Shown here: in pieces, positions 26,601 through 38,600 of the stretch
How positions within the stretch are numbered: the first letter of the stretch is position 1
Layout: each line of letters begins with the position of its first letter
Source of the DNA: Chloromonas sp. AAM2
Lineage: Eukaryota; Chlorophyta; Chlorophyceae; Chlamydomonadales; Chlamydomonadaceae
Direction: 5' to 3'
DNA length: 43,489 nt
NCBI GenBank assembly: GCA_004335635.1
Contig: QAXH01005443.1
Span: forward strand, 3,974 to 47,462
The notes under the pieces: model-generated
What the model was told of the DNA's origin: nothing
Databases searched by the model: none
Seen by the model: only the letters and a program-made list of their open reading frames with translations
Translations under genes and position numbers: made by a program

Positions 26601-29600
26601 TTGCACCGGGCAGCAGTGGCGGAGGTGCAGGTGCGGCTTCATCAGGGGGTGCCAAGTCGTGTGGCAAATCCTCCAGGCCTGAGGCTACCGAGCTGGACGA
26701 TTTGTTGCTGGTGGCTGGGCTGCAGCTGGAGGAAAGCAAAACGCCTGGAGTGTGAGTGTGTGCACATGTCCATGTTTGCAAGCAAGTTCTAGTCCAGCCC
26801 TTGTACGCTCGCGTTTCTGCCTCCTGCTAGCTGCCACAAGCACCATACAAGGTTAAATCTGTGAATCGCGCTGCATTCCAGCAAAAGATGGTTTGCATCC
26901 TCCTGCTTTGTTCCTAATGCCATCGCGTAGCCTGCTGAGCCATCGTGTGCTTGCTCTGTTCGCAGTCGTTCCGCTCTTCAGCCCTGGCTAGCGCCCACAC
27001 AGTGGTGGGTTTCGCACCTGCTGGAGCAGGCCCCCACTGCCTCTGAGCTAGCAGGCACACCCCGGAGAGCCGCCACATCCACAGTGGGGGTACGCCGCCT
27101 GCTGCAGTGGGTGTTTGGCCGCGTGGTGCATGGCGCAGCCGAGGACTTCTTGCAGCGCCAGCGGGAGTACCGGGCGGGACGTGAGCGGGACGCAGCGCTG
27201 TTGGATCTGTATGACGACCTGGCCTACGGATGGAGGTCGCTGCAGGCCGCTCTGGACCAGAGGGCCAGGCTGGAGGAGCTCCGCAAGGGGGCACGTGCAC
27301 AATTTGCAGTGGTGAGCAATTTGAAAATCAATACCCCAAGGCAAACAACATGGCTGCAAACCCAGCCCAACCACTGATGCTGTCCTGGTGCAGCGGGTCA
27401 TATCCAGGTAACATTCATATTTCAAGTGTCAAGCATCGTAGTGGGCGTTGAGGCGGCAAGTTATGGGTTAAACGGAGTTTGACTTAGTCAGTGAGCAGTC
27501 GGGTTGGTCTTCCTGCCAAGGCATACACTGTGTCGTCCTTCCCATGTGTAGGTTCGTCACATTGAGGAGGAGGCCCGTCATTGCCATGCCGAGGAGGCTG
27601 CTGAGTTCCTTGAGGTGCTGATGGCCAGTCACCAAGCGGCATTGGACGCTGCTAGTGAAGCAGGCACGCCTGTGGAGCACCCTCGTCTTAACATGTGTGA
27701 GGTGAGCTGAGCAGGCGGCGTCAGCTAGTGAGATTGGCGCATGTGCCAACTCAGCACCTTTTAGATTGATGCGAAGGTGATGCATGTACTGCTTTCACTG
27801 GGCATATGCGGACTATTGTCCTGACTGGCCGTTGATCTGCAGTTGTCACAAAGACGTTCGGCAACGTAGAGGCCCAGTAGGTCCGCTGTTAGCCAGTCGG
27901 TTGACTGATGTGTATACAAATGATTGCACAAGCAAGTCATGAGGGCAGAGGTCACTTCACTTGATGCGAACTCAAACCTCATCTTGTTGCAAACCCAAAC
28001 ATTTCCATGACTCCCATGGCGCGCAGGCTGCTGTTGACGTCGTGCGTCGGCACCCTGCCCTGGCCGGTGAGCCCTCCCAGCGTTATGCCCGTGCGCTGCT
28101 CGACCGCGAGCTGTCCGCGCTGCTGCTGGTGGAGGCGATGCTGGCGGCAGAGGTGGACGAGGCAGGCAGGGCAAGAGCCACATCCGAGGAGACACTGCGC
28201 AAGCACAGGTAAGCGTATAGAGCATTACAGGCCATCCAAGTCGATACATCCAGACCCTTTACTCAGCTAGCACAATTCACTGCTGGTTTGGCCGGGTGGC
28301 TTGTTGTTCAAGTCGTTCTTGTCGTATGACACTCAGGTTGGAGGCCCGTGAGACTGAGTCGGAGTACACGCGTCTGGAGGCCGAGGGTCCGGCATGCCAC
28401 CGCAAGAAGGACATGCTGGACAAGGCTACCAAGGAGGTGGGCAGGCATGAAGATGCACAAGGCGTGTGCGTGTGAAACCGACATGTTTGAAGCCAGGCTG
28501 CATAACACAGGCTGTCTGCTCATGCATCAAGGTAACAACTCTGGCTGTACAAGCGTCACAAACTCATGTGCAATCGTTAACTCCGCATGTCTTGTCGTCG
28601 ACTGCCCTTGTCGTTGGCTGCTCCTGTCCTTCAGGCTGAGCACCGTGAGCGGCTCCAGGACCTGCAGCAGCGCCTCATTGCCGTCACTGAGCGCATTAGT
28701 GCAGAGGATGCCAGCAAGAACAAGGCAATCGAACGGTGAGGATTGACTGGCCTGGATGATGCGCCAGTGGGTCTCATCATGCATTCACATGCCCAGCTGC
28801 CCATCTTTTTCAATTCTTACAATTGCGTTCAGGCAAGCCTTGTCAAGTTGAACACACAAGACTGGTGCTAGAGCTTCCAATCCCGCAGTGCTGCGCGTTG
28901 GGCAGCCTCTTGTTTGATCTCTGGACGGTGATTGCTTGCCCAATGCAGGCATGCTGAGGCGGAGCGGGATCTGCGCGCCGTGCGCGACCAGCTGAGGCAG
29001 CACAGCACACGCCGCAAGCACCTGGACGAGCTGTGCGCCCAACTAGAGGTGCCCATGCCACCTGCCCTCATGCACCAGCAACAGCAGCAAGGTGCTGCCC
29101 TGTCAGCGCCGTACACCCCTGCCCCAGCCGCCACCAGCTGCGCCTCTGACTCATCCCCTCCAGACGGTCCCTCCCTCTCGCCCAACTCTGACCTTACTGC
29201 CACCCCTCCCGCCATCCCAGCGCCCATCCCGCCCACCACCCCTGCCGGTGACACCCCGGCCCCGCCAGCTACATCCATCTCCACTTCTACCGCCCGTCTG
29301 CCCCCAGTCTTCACGCCCACTCCATTAAGCAAGACACCAACACCCAGCTCTCCTCCAGCCCTTTCCCTCGCTTCCCCTTCCCAGCCTACCTCCTTGCCTC
29401 CCTGCACAACTCTTTCCCTTTCATCACCCGGCGCCCCTCCTGTAACCTCTGCACCCAGCCTTTCGTTGGGCTCCGGCATTGTGCTGCCCGGCATTGCTGG
29501 ACAGGTGGTGTCTGCTGCCCTGACGCTTGAAGAGTGGCACAAGCAGCGCCTGGAGGTGCTCATGTACCGCCTCATGTGGGTCAGCGAGGCAGTGAAGAAC

Positions 29601-32600
29601 TTCCAGGATCAGTACAGTCCACATGCACGCACACGGCACTATGAGCTGTTCCTCAAGGTGAGATTTCCGGTGTACTTCTCACATGTGTTGTGCACCAAGC
29701 AGACCGACCTGATGATTGTCGGTAGGCAACAGTTGTGTGGCACATGCACATGCTAGCCTATGCAAGCCGCACAAACAGTTGTGTTCAGCGAGTCGGCCAG
29801 GATGCCTGAGCCAAATGTCATGCGCATCAAGTCAATACGCATCAAGTCAATGTTGTGTGTGTGTGGGGTGTGTGTTGCTGCTTCAGGCCACGAGTTGGGC
29901 CAAGTCCCTTGCTGACGAGTACGAGCAGCAGGTCAGGGGCTGGTACAACGAGCTGGACAAGCTGCGGGAGAAGCTCCTGGAGCAGGCCTGCGTGGACCTG
30001 GGACTCGTGCTGGGGCAGCACACACTGGAGATCATACGCAGGTGAGAAACAAGGAACGACCAGTGTCCAGGGGTCAGCCATGAAAAAAGCGGTGTGTCGC
30101 AATGTTGTGGAAGGTTACAGAGTGTCTAGGCTCAGGAGAGGAGTCTGCAGATACGAGCCACTCACGTGAAATATCTGGGCTGAATAAGGATTTCCTACTG
30201 GGATTGGCACAAGCAAAGGCAGCTGGCATAATCTTTTGACAGTTGAGTGTGCTGTTATGTGCTCAACACATTCAGGCGCATTGAGAATGGTGCGAGGATG
30301 GCCCAGGAGAAGGCCTCCCTGTCCCTGTTGCACGAACTGGAGTTGGAATCGTCAGCTAGAAAAGGCTCAGGGGCTCCGGGACCGGCAGGGGCGGTGGGCG
30401 TGGGCGTGGCCACGTGCACTCCTGCAGGTGGGGCGGCAGCTGCGGCAGCAGGGGCCAAGGGCAACAAGAACGCGGCCAGGAAGCAGAAGGTGGCGGACAA
30501 GGCACGGGAGAAGAAAGAGAGGGAGGAGGCTGAAAAACAGGTGCGTTGAAAACAAGGCCACGCATTGTAATGGGTGCATAGCGAAGATTTCCAGAGCCAG
30601 ACCATGGTGGCATGTGACATACCAGGTCCTAGGAAGCATTGTTGGATCTTCTGAGATCTGCATGTGTTTAGCACGGTCAGGAGCGCAGTGATGATCCTCT
30701 GGAATCGTCTCCATGACGTATATTTCCATATCTATACCTAAGTCCGTCTGAGCCCTCCACGTGCAGCATGTGCACATTCAGGACCACTCCTGTTGTCTTG
30801 CATCCCTGTCAACAGCTGCTTTGTACATATGCGTTGTATATGTTGATGTCCAGAGGCAGGTTGTTGCGGCATGTGACGTGTCAGGTGCTACGGAGGTTTG
30901 TTAGGGCAGGCTTGGTGTCATACTACTGAGCTGCAACTTGGTCAGTGCAGTGGCTTGCGTGTGTGGCGTGCAGTGATGACTATCTGGAAGCGGCTTCATG
31001 CCGTAGATTTCCATAAGTATACCTAAGTCCGTCTGAGCCCTCAAACACGTCCAGCATGAGCAAACCCAGGACCAACTCTGTGGTGCTGCTTCCCTGATAA
31101 GCTGATGATTTCCATGGTTATCTGATGTCGTTGTCAGGAACCCATGAGAGATGCAATGTTGCAGGCGATTGGCTAATTCCATCGTGTGCATGCCTTGTGT
31201 AAATCCCCATGCATTTAAGAGGCCCGGCAAAGGAGTTCAAACAATGTAGCACAAACGAACCTCAAACCATGCAACGCAATTGCACCATGGTTTCACAGGC
31301 GCGTGCGGCCGAGAGCGAGGCGCGGCGGCGAGCGGAGGATGCCGAGCGCGTTCGGCTCATGGAGGCACGCAAGGCACGAGAGGCAGCCATAGAGGCTGAG
31401 CTCGAACGCAGGTGAGCAGGGGCAAACAGGCAATGCCGATAGTGTCGGCATCATGCTCAACCTGTCCAGTAGGATTTGTACAGGGGCCGGTCTGCCTGGC
31501 TCGTCACCTTGTATAATCCACTTTGGCTCCAGCAGAATTTTGTTTCCATTGACCCAGGCACAGCTCCAGAGAGACATTTGGCAATTGTTGCATCTTTGAT
31601 CGGCTGACCAGCATGTTGAATCGCCACTGTTCCTGTCACTCTACACTTTATAGGCGCAAGGAGTTGGAGGCCTTGGAGGTGATGCGTGAGGCAGAGGCCA
31701 TTCAAGCTGCCCAGGAAGCTAGCCTCAAGGAGTCCATCAAGGCGGCAGCTGCCAAGGAGCAGCAGGAGAAGGCCGTCCTGGCAGCCACACCACCCGTGGT
31801 GGCAGAGGTCAAGCTGCAGCCCCAGTCAGCTGCACTGCCAAAACAGGCACAGGGTGCAGCTGCAGCAGCGGCCCCGCCGCCGTCGGTTGTGGCAGCACAG
31901 GCTGGTGTGGGAGCGGTCAAGCCGGCCAGCACTCCTCGCAATGGCACACGGCGCACTGCTGCACCCGACACAACTGTCAAGGCTGGGAATTTGGAGGGCT
32001 CGCCAGTAGCTGCCAATGCTGCAACAGCACCAGCTGCCGGCAGGGTTGCTACCAAGCCTGTTGCACAGCCGGCAGGACGGGAAGTGCGTAACCCTGCCGT
32101 GACAAATGACAGGCAGCAACAGCGGGGTGCTGCAGCGGTGGCGGCTGTGGCTGCAGTGGCAGCAGCCACTGCACGCATGGCCCCTGAATCGGTTGTTGAC
32201 ACGGCATCCGCTCCCAAGGCCGCTAACAAGCATGCACCCAAGTTCACTTCGCCTGCAGTGGTGTCAGCCAACCACGCGCGCAACGCGTCGTACGCTGCAG
32301 GGCGCCTGCTGTCGCTTGCAGCTGACCCTAACAAACCGCCTCCGCAACAGCCCAAGCCATCCGTGGCTGCCCGTCAGCCTGCGAATGCCAACGGCCATGC
32401 CAGCATCCATGCCAACGTACATCATGCTAACGGTCAGCTTGCACATGATCTTGCGCCTGCCACAGCTAACATGGGTGCCTCGTCCATGCACCCAAGAGGT
32501 GGCCGGACCCCAGCGGGAAACAGTCCTGCCGCTAAAGCACAGCGCTCCTTATCCATGCCACAGACACCAGAACAGCGTGCTGCTCCAGCCGCTGCCACAA

Positions 32601-34132
32601 CGCACTCCATCCCATCACCAATCCCTCCGTCCGCCCCTCTCACCGCCGCCGCCTCACTGCCAGCTAACGTGCCTGCAGGCAAGCCACACATGAGTGCGTC
32701 TGTGACCCACACAACCCAGCAACACACGCCACAGCAGGCAGACCTCCACAGCGGCTTCGGCTTCAACCCGTTTGCTGAGAATCCGCTTCTCAGGGCATTG
32801 CAGGGCCCTGAACGCACGGCCACCCCTGCGTCTGGCATGTTGGGAACCACCAGTCCTGTCACTGCACCCCCTCCCTCCCGGCCCCACTCCCAGCTTACCT
32901 CGCCCTGCTCCCCCAGCAACCTTTGCAGCCCAACACTCAACCACCACCACCCTGCCGGCACCTACTCCTTCCAGAACCTCCACCATCTTGCTCCCCAGGT
33001 TCCCACCACCCCCAGTTCAGTGGCTGAGCCCGCCACTGACCACATTCTCTCAATCATGTCCATCCTTGAGCCTGATGCCCAGAGCAGCAGCAGTCCAGTT
33101 GCACCTTATGGCTTCAGATCCCAGGGCAGTAGCAGCGTGACTGGCAGTGCGAGTGCAGGCAGCACGCATCAGCAACCGCAGGGAGCAGGAACCCAAGCAG
33201 GCGGCGAGCAGCATTCAGCGGGTGGCGATGCACAACATACACCTCGCCAGGCTTTGCATTCGGTCAAGCCGGTGCCAGGGCAGCATGTGCTGACTGGCCT
33301 AGCCCAGGGCTCAGGCTTCAGCATCTGGAGCCACAATGCCCCTGCAGCAAGCGAGCACCAAGCAGCAGATGCATGGGCAATGCACAGCGCAGGCAGCACG
33401 CCTCCTGATGCAGATACCAGCCGGGCCAACCGTGAAGGGGCAGGTGCCCGCCAGAGCCATACCAGCTCCCAACGTACGGGTGTGGTGTCTATGCTCTCGT
33501 CTGCTGCAGCACCATGGACTGGTAGCGCATCAACGTCCACCTCTGCAGCTGCTCTTGGCAGCATCTCGCCACAGCCTACACAGCAGCAGCAGCAGCAGCA
33601 CACTGACATGGCCTCGATGTTGCCAGCATCACTGCTGCCTGCATCGCTAGAAGCTGACTCTCACACGCCTCCAGCAGCAGGTGCATCAGGAGGCAAAATG
33701 AGGTCGGGTGCAGTCAAGAGTGCATGGCCTAGCAGCAGCATGGGCGAGGCAGGCGCATTTGCCACGGGCATGCGGCCTGGCATGGGCCAAGACCAGCCGC
33801 GTGGCGCTGGCACCCCATGGATGTCAGAGGGCTGGGGCATGGGGCTACTAGGCCAGCAAGCAACGGACCTAGTGCATGCTGCACCAGCCGGTGCCCGTCC
33901 CATGCCTTCAACGTTCCCAGCCGCCAAGCAGTCCTCAAATACACACCCTGGGCTGCCGCAGTCGTACCTGCACACACCCATGCTGCCTGATTCCCTGTGG
34001 TCTGGCCACGGTGCTTCACACCAGGCCGGCCAAGGGCAGGCAGACCTCGGAGGCTGGGCTGTCCCCTACCAGTTTACCCACTCAACCCAGCACCGGCAGC
34101 CACAGGCAGGGCCTTGGGCTCGCCAGCCGTGA
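20630..34132 (+). CDS. Giant DUF627/DUF629 protein lacking ubiquitin hydrolase domain
   Basis: Related to plant ubiquitin-carboxyl-terminal-hydrolase-related proteins (DUF627 plus DUF629; molecular role poorly known). Exons: 20630-20748, 20890-20962, 21068-21442, 21554-21729, 21936-21997, 22148-22485, 22668-22917, 23237-23418, 23663-23781, 24029-24166, 24363-25302, 25470-25594, 25909-26751, 26966-27311, 27552-27701, 28027-28208, 28337-28436, 28635-28735, 28949-29657, 29887-30041, 30276-30540, 31299-31411, 31654-34132. All 22 junctions are canonical and in phase: 8340 coding bases, 2779 residues. DUF627 helices cover about 10-260 (EHSRKACALNPNSL). DUF629 starts near 424 (EVEAFWCSLNPDQRLELLRV), then a C2H2 finger C-x2-C-x12-H-x4-H (about 500) and a CxxC...CxxC segment (530-560). 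A family-typical helix segment (MALGSIMQFTERKI) and RRLLQWVFGR follow, then coiled coils from 1363 to about 1990. Disordered inserts occupy 611-924, 1040-1246 (very acidic) and 1570-1720. The 826-residue last exon has no Cys or His box of UCH/USP peptidases. Confidence 0.84.
26284..26308 (+). repeat. Telomere-like TTAGGG motif within a coding exon
   Basis: The sequence GGTTAGGGTTAGGATC lies in exon 25909-26751 and encodes part of IRIRLGLGSS in an unconserved acidic insert. It resembles the vertebrate-type telomere unit rather than the TTTAGGG common in green algae, and is only about two units long, so chance is likely. Confidence 0.4.
30605..31075 (+). repeat. Two-copy degenerate duplication in DUF629-gene intron 21
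   Basis: The 758-base intron 30541-31298 holds two related blocks of about 190-210 bases. Matching anchors are GGCATGTGAC at 30609 and 30868, GCAGTGATGA at 30685 and about 30970, and ACCTAAGTCCGTCTGAGCCC at about 30737 and 31021, so the offset is 260-285 bases. Translated on the minus strand both blocks give similar peptides (RAQTDLGI, MEIY, HHC), which reflects the shared ancestry of the DNA but leaves no intact gene. Confidence 0.72.
33586..33602 (+). repeat. CAG microsatellite coding for a short polyglutamine run
   Basis: CAG repeats in the last exon of the DUF629 gene encode a run of six Gln in a Gln/Ser/Ala-rich disordered tail. Confidence 0.85.
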
Positions 34133-34203
34133 TAGACGTCAAGTGACGTTGATTGTTGACGGTAGGCAGGTGACTAACAGAAAACATGCAGCAGCCGAGT
34201 CAC

Positions 34204-34208
34204 TGTAA
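34204..34208 (+). terminator. TGTAA polyadenylation signal of the DUF629 gene
   Basis: TGTAA lies 72 bases after the stop codon at 34132, a distance usual for a chlorophyte polyadenylation signal. This supports the gene ending here without further exons. Confidence 0.55.
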
Positions 34209-34320
34209 CATGTGGTTTTTTGTGAGACAGTCAGGCTGCTGTGGGGACGCCCCTGGTAGGCCGCAGGTGTTCGAGCATCAATTCACAGTGTAGCAGTGCA
34301 GCCTTACCAGTAGAATAAAT

Positions 34321-34339
34321 GTTTGCCAGTTCTGGGAAT
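34321..34339 (+). mobile_element. Solo end of the short inverted-repeat element
   Basis: GTTTGCCAGTTCTGGGA is identical to the element termini at 38891 and 40229, but similarity stops soon afterwards. It could be a remnant. Confidence 0.45.
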
Positions 34340-34886
34340 ATATGAACCCTGTGTAATTTCGCGACTGGGCATTTAGTAGATGGATGCATCATGAGCGCTC
34401 AAGGACAGGCCACCCCTGCACATTCATGAGCATGATGGCTGTGCTGGAGGCATAGGATCAAGATTTCTTATGCATGTGCTCTGGAGAGTTAGGTACCATC
34501 GGCAACGGCTTTTGATTGAACGTGCTGGTGCTTGTGTGGTCATTCCTTCTGGCTTGTGAGCTTGGCCGATTTCATGTAGCATTTGATCGATTGCAGGACT
34601 AGTCGATTTCATCCAGGCTCTTCATCCAGCCCCTTCTACATTGGAATCGACCTGAGTCCGCGGGTGTAGGGTGTAGGGTTACTAGTATGGCATGTAAAGC
34701 TTTCTGACACCAAGTCGAACAGTACTGCCGCTGTGTTCTGTGTGTTCTGCACTCACGTTGGCCGGTAATATTTGGTCAACTGTACCCTTCAAACCAGCAG
34801 GTGATTGTACTGGACAGCTCAGTACAAGACACCTGAAGACTAGAGTGCAAGAGGTTTATCTCAGAGGTTTAATTTAAAAAACAGAA

Positions 34887-34925
34887 GTTTGCCAGGTCTG
34901 GGACAGTTCATGAGAATAGGTCTGT
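34887..34925 (+). mobile_element. Left-end fragment of the short inverted-repeat element
   Basis: GTTTGCCAGGTCTGGGACAG differs by one base from the intact termini and is preceded by AGAA as in the copy at 40229. No matching inverted end is found in the next 300 bases. Confidence 0.5.
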
Positions 34926-34960
34926 AATACCGCCAGCAACCATTGCGTGTCAGCAAAACA

Positions 34961-34965
34961 TGTGC

Positions 34966-35003
<38 letters not shown>

Positions 35004-35006
35004 GTG
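34961..35006 (+). repeat. GT dinucleotide microsatellite
   Basis: An almost pure run of about 20 TG units with GC interruptions at both ends, in noncoding DNA. Confidence 0.95.
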
Positions 35007-35601
35007 AGCTCAGCAAGGTGTAATACGCCAGCGTGCCTTGGTTCGGAATACAAGTATCGCCAACCCGAGTGAGCCCACCAAAATTTGACAGGATGCCACG
35101 TTGTGCGTGCGGTGAGAGCTAGTTTGACTGCATTAGCCGGAGACGGGTACGAGGTCAGAAACCAGATGCCAGAACCTGTCGTCATGTTGTTGCCGAACAC
35201 TCAAGAGAATGGCAAGCAATGTAGGAACAAAAGCGTTGCCGGAACGGTAGCAGGCATTCAAAGTATGGATGGCAGGTCCAGCTAAAAATTGCATGTAGCC
35301 TTGGCACGGCACGGAAAACCAGCCCGGGGTTCATGTAGGCGGGCCACGCAGTACAGCGCCACAGTTGTACGAAGGCCACACTCACACGTGCCTGACCACG
35401 GATCGGAGCGTAACGCAGATGGCCATCATCGTAACGCCCGCTGCCGCGCGAGATTGACGCCGATGTGTCGGGAAGGTCCTGGGACCGGCTGATGTGTCGT
35501 GGAGCTGGGACTAGGCTTTGCTGGCGTTTAGGCTACTCCCGGCGTTTGAACAACCCTATTGAGCTTGATCTTCCATCCCGCTGACCTGTTGCGTCTGAGT
35601 C

Positions 35602-38600
35602 ATGGCATCTCTAGTGGGAATCAACAGCTGGCACAGCCGGCATCATGCCACCCGCATGGCTCCAGCTTGCAGGTTACCCAGGCCCTTGCGACCGGTTGGG
35701 CCTTGCCTTCCGTCGAGGCGAACATCTGATACCAAGACAGCAGCGTTGGCCGCAGACGCGGGCAAGCCATCCGAGCGGGCTTCATGGGATCCTCGGCAAC
35801 TTCTTAATGTATTCTCGGACCCAAAGTGCAATCAAAAGCTGTTGGCGCTCTGCATCGGCCAAATGCTATGCAGCATTGCCACCTTGATGCATGACTCTTA
35901 CTTACCAGTCTACGTTCAGGACGAGCTAGGCCTGACCAATACCAAGGTGATGTCAGGGCAGGTAGGGCTGGTTTGAATTTCAATTTGAATGCCCAGACCC
36001 ATCTGCATGTTTTCCTTCGCTGCTGGGCTGCAGATTGGCGCGGTTCAGGGAGCAGCCCAGTTTCTGTGCCAGTTGAGCAAGGGCGTGAGCGGTGTGGCAG
36101 GGGACATGCTGGGCTCTCAGGTAGGGTTGCCGAACTGACGGCCCAGATTTTGCCAGCGCAATCAAAGGCAGAGGGTTACATCAGCAACCTGTATGTGTGA
36201 CCTAGCCAGCAGCACGTTGGTAGATTGTGCTGATCTCTGTATTCTCAACATGCAGGTGCGCGTGCTGGTGTTTGGCACATTCCTCACGCTTCTCTGCAAG
36301 CCCATGTTCGCACTTCTCTCCAGGTGAGCCCGTCTGAGTGCTGCGTGCAAAGCTGCACTACTTGAGTGCATGGCTGAATGTGATCCCATCAAGCATGTGC
36401 GCATTGGCAACCCTCGTGAACTCACCATGAATTCACAATGCTCAGTGCATCACGTGCTTCTTGTGTACTCAGCCATTGCAGCAAACTCAGCAGGAAGGGG
36501 TTGTCACGACAATCAGGTGCCTACTGGTCTGCACCATGCAGAGCTGTGTATATTTTACTTGCTCACGTTGCTCGCCATGCACAGTGTGTACGGCGTGTTT
36601 GGCATCACGGCATGCCTGTGGTGGTTCTTTGCGGGCAAGCTGCTGGACCGACTCAGCAAGGTGCGACACAAGGCATGCCTCCTGTTAGCTATCTATCATG
36701 CTGCAAGGTTGCATCCCACAGATTGGTTGGATGGTGCAAAATCTCAGGCCACCGTATTGCTCTGATTGTATTGTGTTGCCACATGGTCAACGCCAGTCAT
36801 ACATGCCAGCCATGCCACACCTGCTCAGTCCAGCCACATGTTTCCGGCGTTGATGAATGCTTTCAGGGCATCCGTGAGGCGCCCACCAAGGCCGTGATGA
36901 ACGAATTGGCGCGCGAGTCGGGGGACTCACCGGATGCGGCATATGGTGGGCCGGGTGCAGGGAGCGGGCGGTGGCACAGTATTGGCTATGGTTCTGCTCA
37001 GAACAGAAGCGGCGGGCTGATCACCGATGCCTGTGTTCCTGATCTATTGTCAGCTCAGCTTTTGCATGGACGGGTGTATTCCAACGTCAGTAACCTGGTG
37101 TGTTGCCGGTGGTGCTTGCTACGCCGCAGCTTTGATTGTTGTGCAAGGACTGCTTCCACCTGAAACTGTCTCTACAGAGTACTCCTCCCAGCAACCCGGT
37201 GGTGTCCTTGTTCCCCGCAGGCCTGCGCCAGTCGCTGACCACTGCCGGCATGCTCGTGGGCTCCACCATCGCCTCCGTCACCTTCACCCTCACGGGCCGC
37301 AGCTACATTGCTACCTTCTCCTCCGCAGCAATTTTTGCGGCCATCGCGCTCTTATGGCTCATGCAAAACTTCAAGGACGAGCTGTTTGGGGAAAAGCCTG
37401 CAGCCAAGGCTGTGGCTGCGCCCCCACCGTCAGCACCTGAACCGCCCCCTGCACCTCCCAGCACTCCACCAGGGGTAGTTTCAGGGATGAGTCTGGCAAG
37501 TGTGGACATGCCATCGGAGTACGGAAAGGACAGGGGGGCTGCGGAGGTGGAGGCTGCTATGGCCGCGGCTCGGGCAGCAGAGTTGAAGGCGCAGGGGGCG
37601 GTGGGTGTGCCCACCCCGGGCGCGCCAGCGGCTGCCACAAAGCCACTGAACTTCTGGGAGAAGGGCGTGGCGCTCGTGTCTGCCTTTAAACCGGTCTACT
37701 GGCAGGTGCGCGGCCTGTGGGCACATGCCTTAAAGCTCACAAGCGGGCGAGACTGCATGTGTGACACTGCATGTGTGACTAGCCAGGGCGTGACTGCAAC
37801 AAGGTCGGTGGTCGTTGCAACAGTCACGAACTGCACATGTTGCTTGTACCTCAGCTATCCTAACAACTTTGACGTTGTCCTCCTGTCTTGCGTGCAGGCA
37901 TTGATAGTGGTGGGTATACTCTACCTGGCGCGGTTTGATGCCTCCTTTCTCACATTGCGCGCCAAACAGGTGCGGGCAAGCAGGATGGCCGGCGGGAAAC
38001 TGCTTGTGCGGTTCGGCGTGCTCTCCACGCAGGGACCATGTACGATTGTATGCTGTCTAGTAGGCCAGTGCGTGTGTGAATGTGACTCTGCTGTGTGTAG
38101 GCGCTGTGCATGTCCTGTGAGGATGGCACTGTGGCATAACCAACCCAATGGTACATGGCTGGCTTGCAGCTTGCCTTGAAGGCACTGACGGTGGCAGACC
38201 CGGCGTATGCTGTGCAGGGTGTGGACCTGGTCTGTCCAGGATTTGCCCCATGGAAATGAATGAATGAGTAGAACGTCTGTGTTGTTGGATGGCTTGGCAC
38301 TCGGCATGACCAGCAAAGGATGGCACGCTGCTGGCTTGCTGATGGTGCCAAGTCTGGTGCATGCTGTGCCGGTCTGTGCCGGTGCAGGTGATGGACCGCA
38401 GCCTGCTGCCCATGTTGACGCTGATCAACACGCTGATCCAGGTGGTGCTCACGGCCCCCCTGTCGCGCATCAGCGGCAGCAGCGTACACGCGCGCAACAC
38501 GCTGCTGCTGATCGGCTTCGTCGTCATGATTGCATGCGATGCCTGCTTTGCGCTGCAAGCCACTGCCACGCCGTGGGGTGAGTTCAGACCCTGCTGTTGT

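Larger units (their letters stand above)
34133..35601. other. Intergenic region between the DUF629 and transporter genes
   Basis: It contains the DUF629 3' untranslated region with TGTAA, two solo ends of the inverted-repeat element (34321 and 34887), and a GT microsatellite. The last few hundred bases should be the transporter promoter. No coding sequence resembling a ubiquitin hydrolase or any other family is seen. Confidence 0.55.

Noticed and set aside
31702..32355. 217-residue minus-strand open frame
   Set aside because: Antisense shadow of the Ala-rich tail encoded by the last exon of the DUF629 gene; GC-rich low-complexity codons avoid stops on both strands.
38169..38217. Possible extra transporter exon (LALKALTVADPAYAV)
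   Set aside because: The acceptor is good, but no GT donor keeps the frame to the next exon, and direct joining of LRAKQ to VMDRSLLP matches the usual MFS layout.
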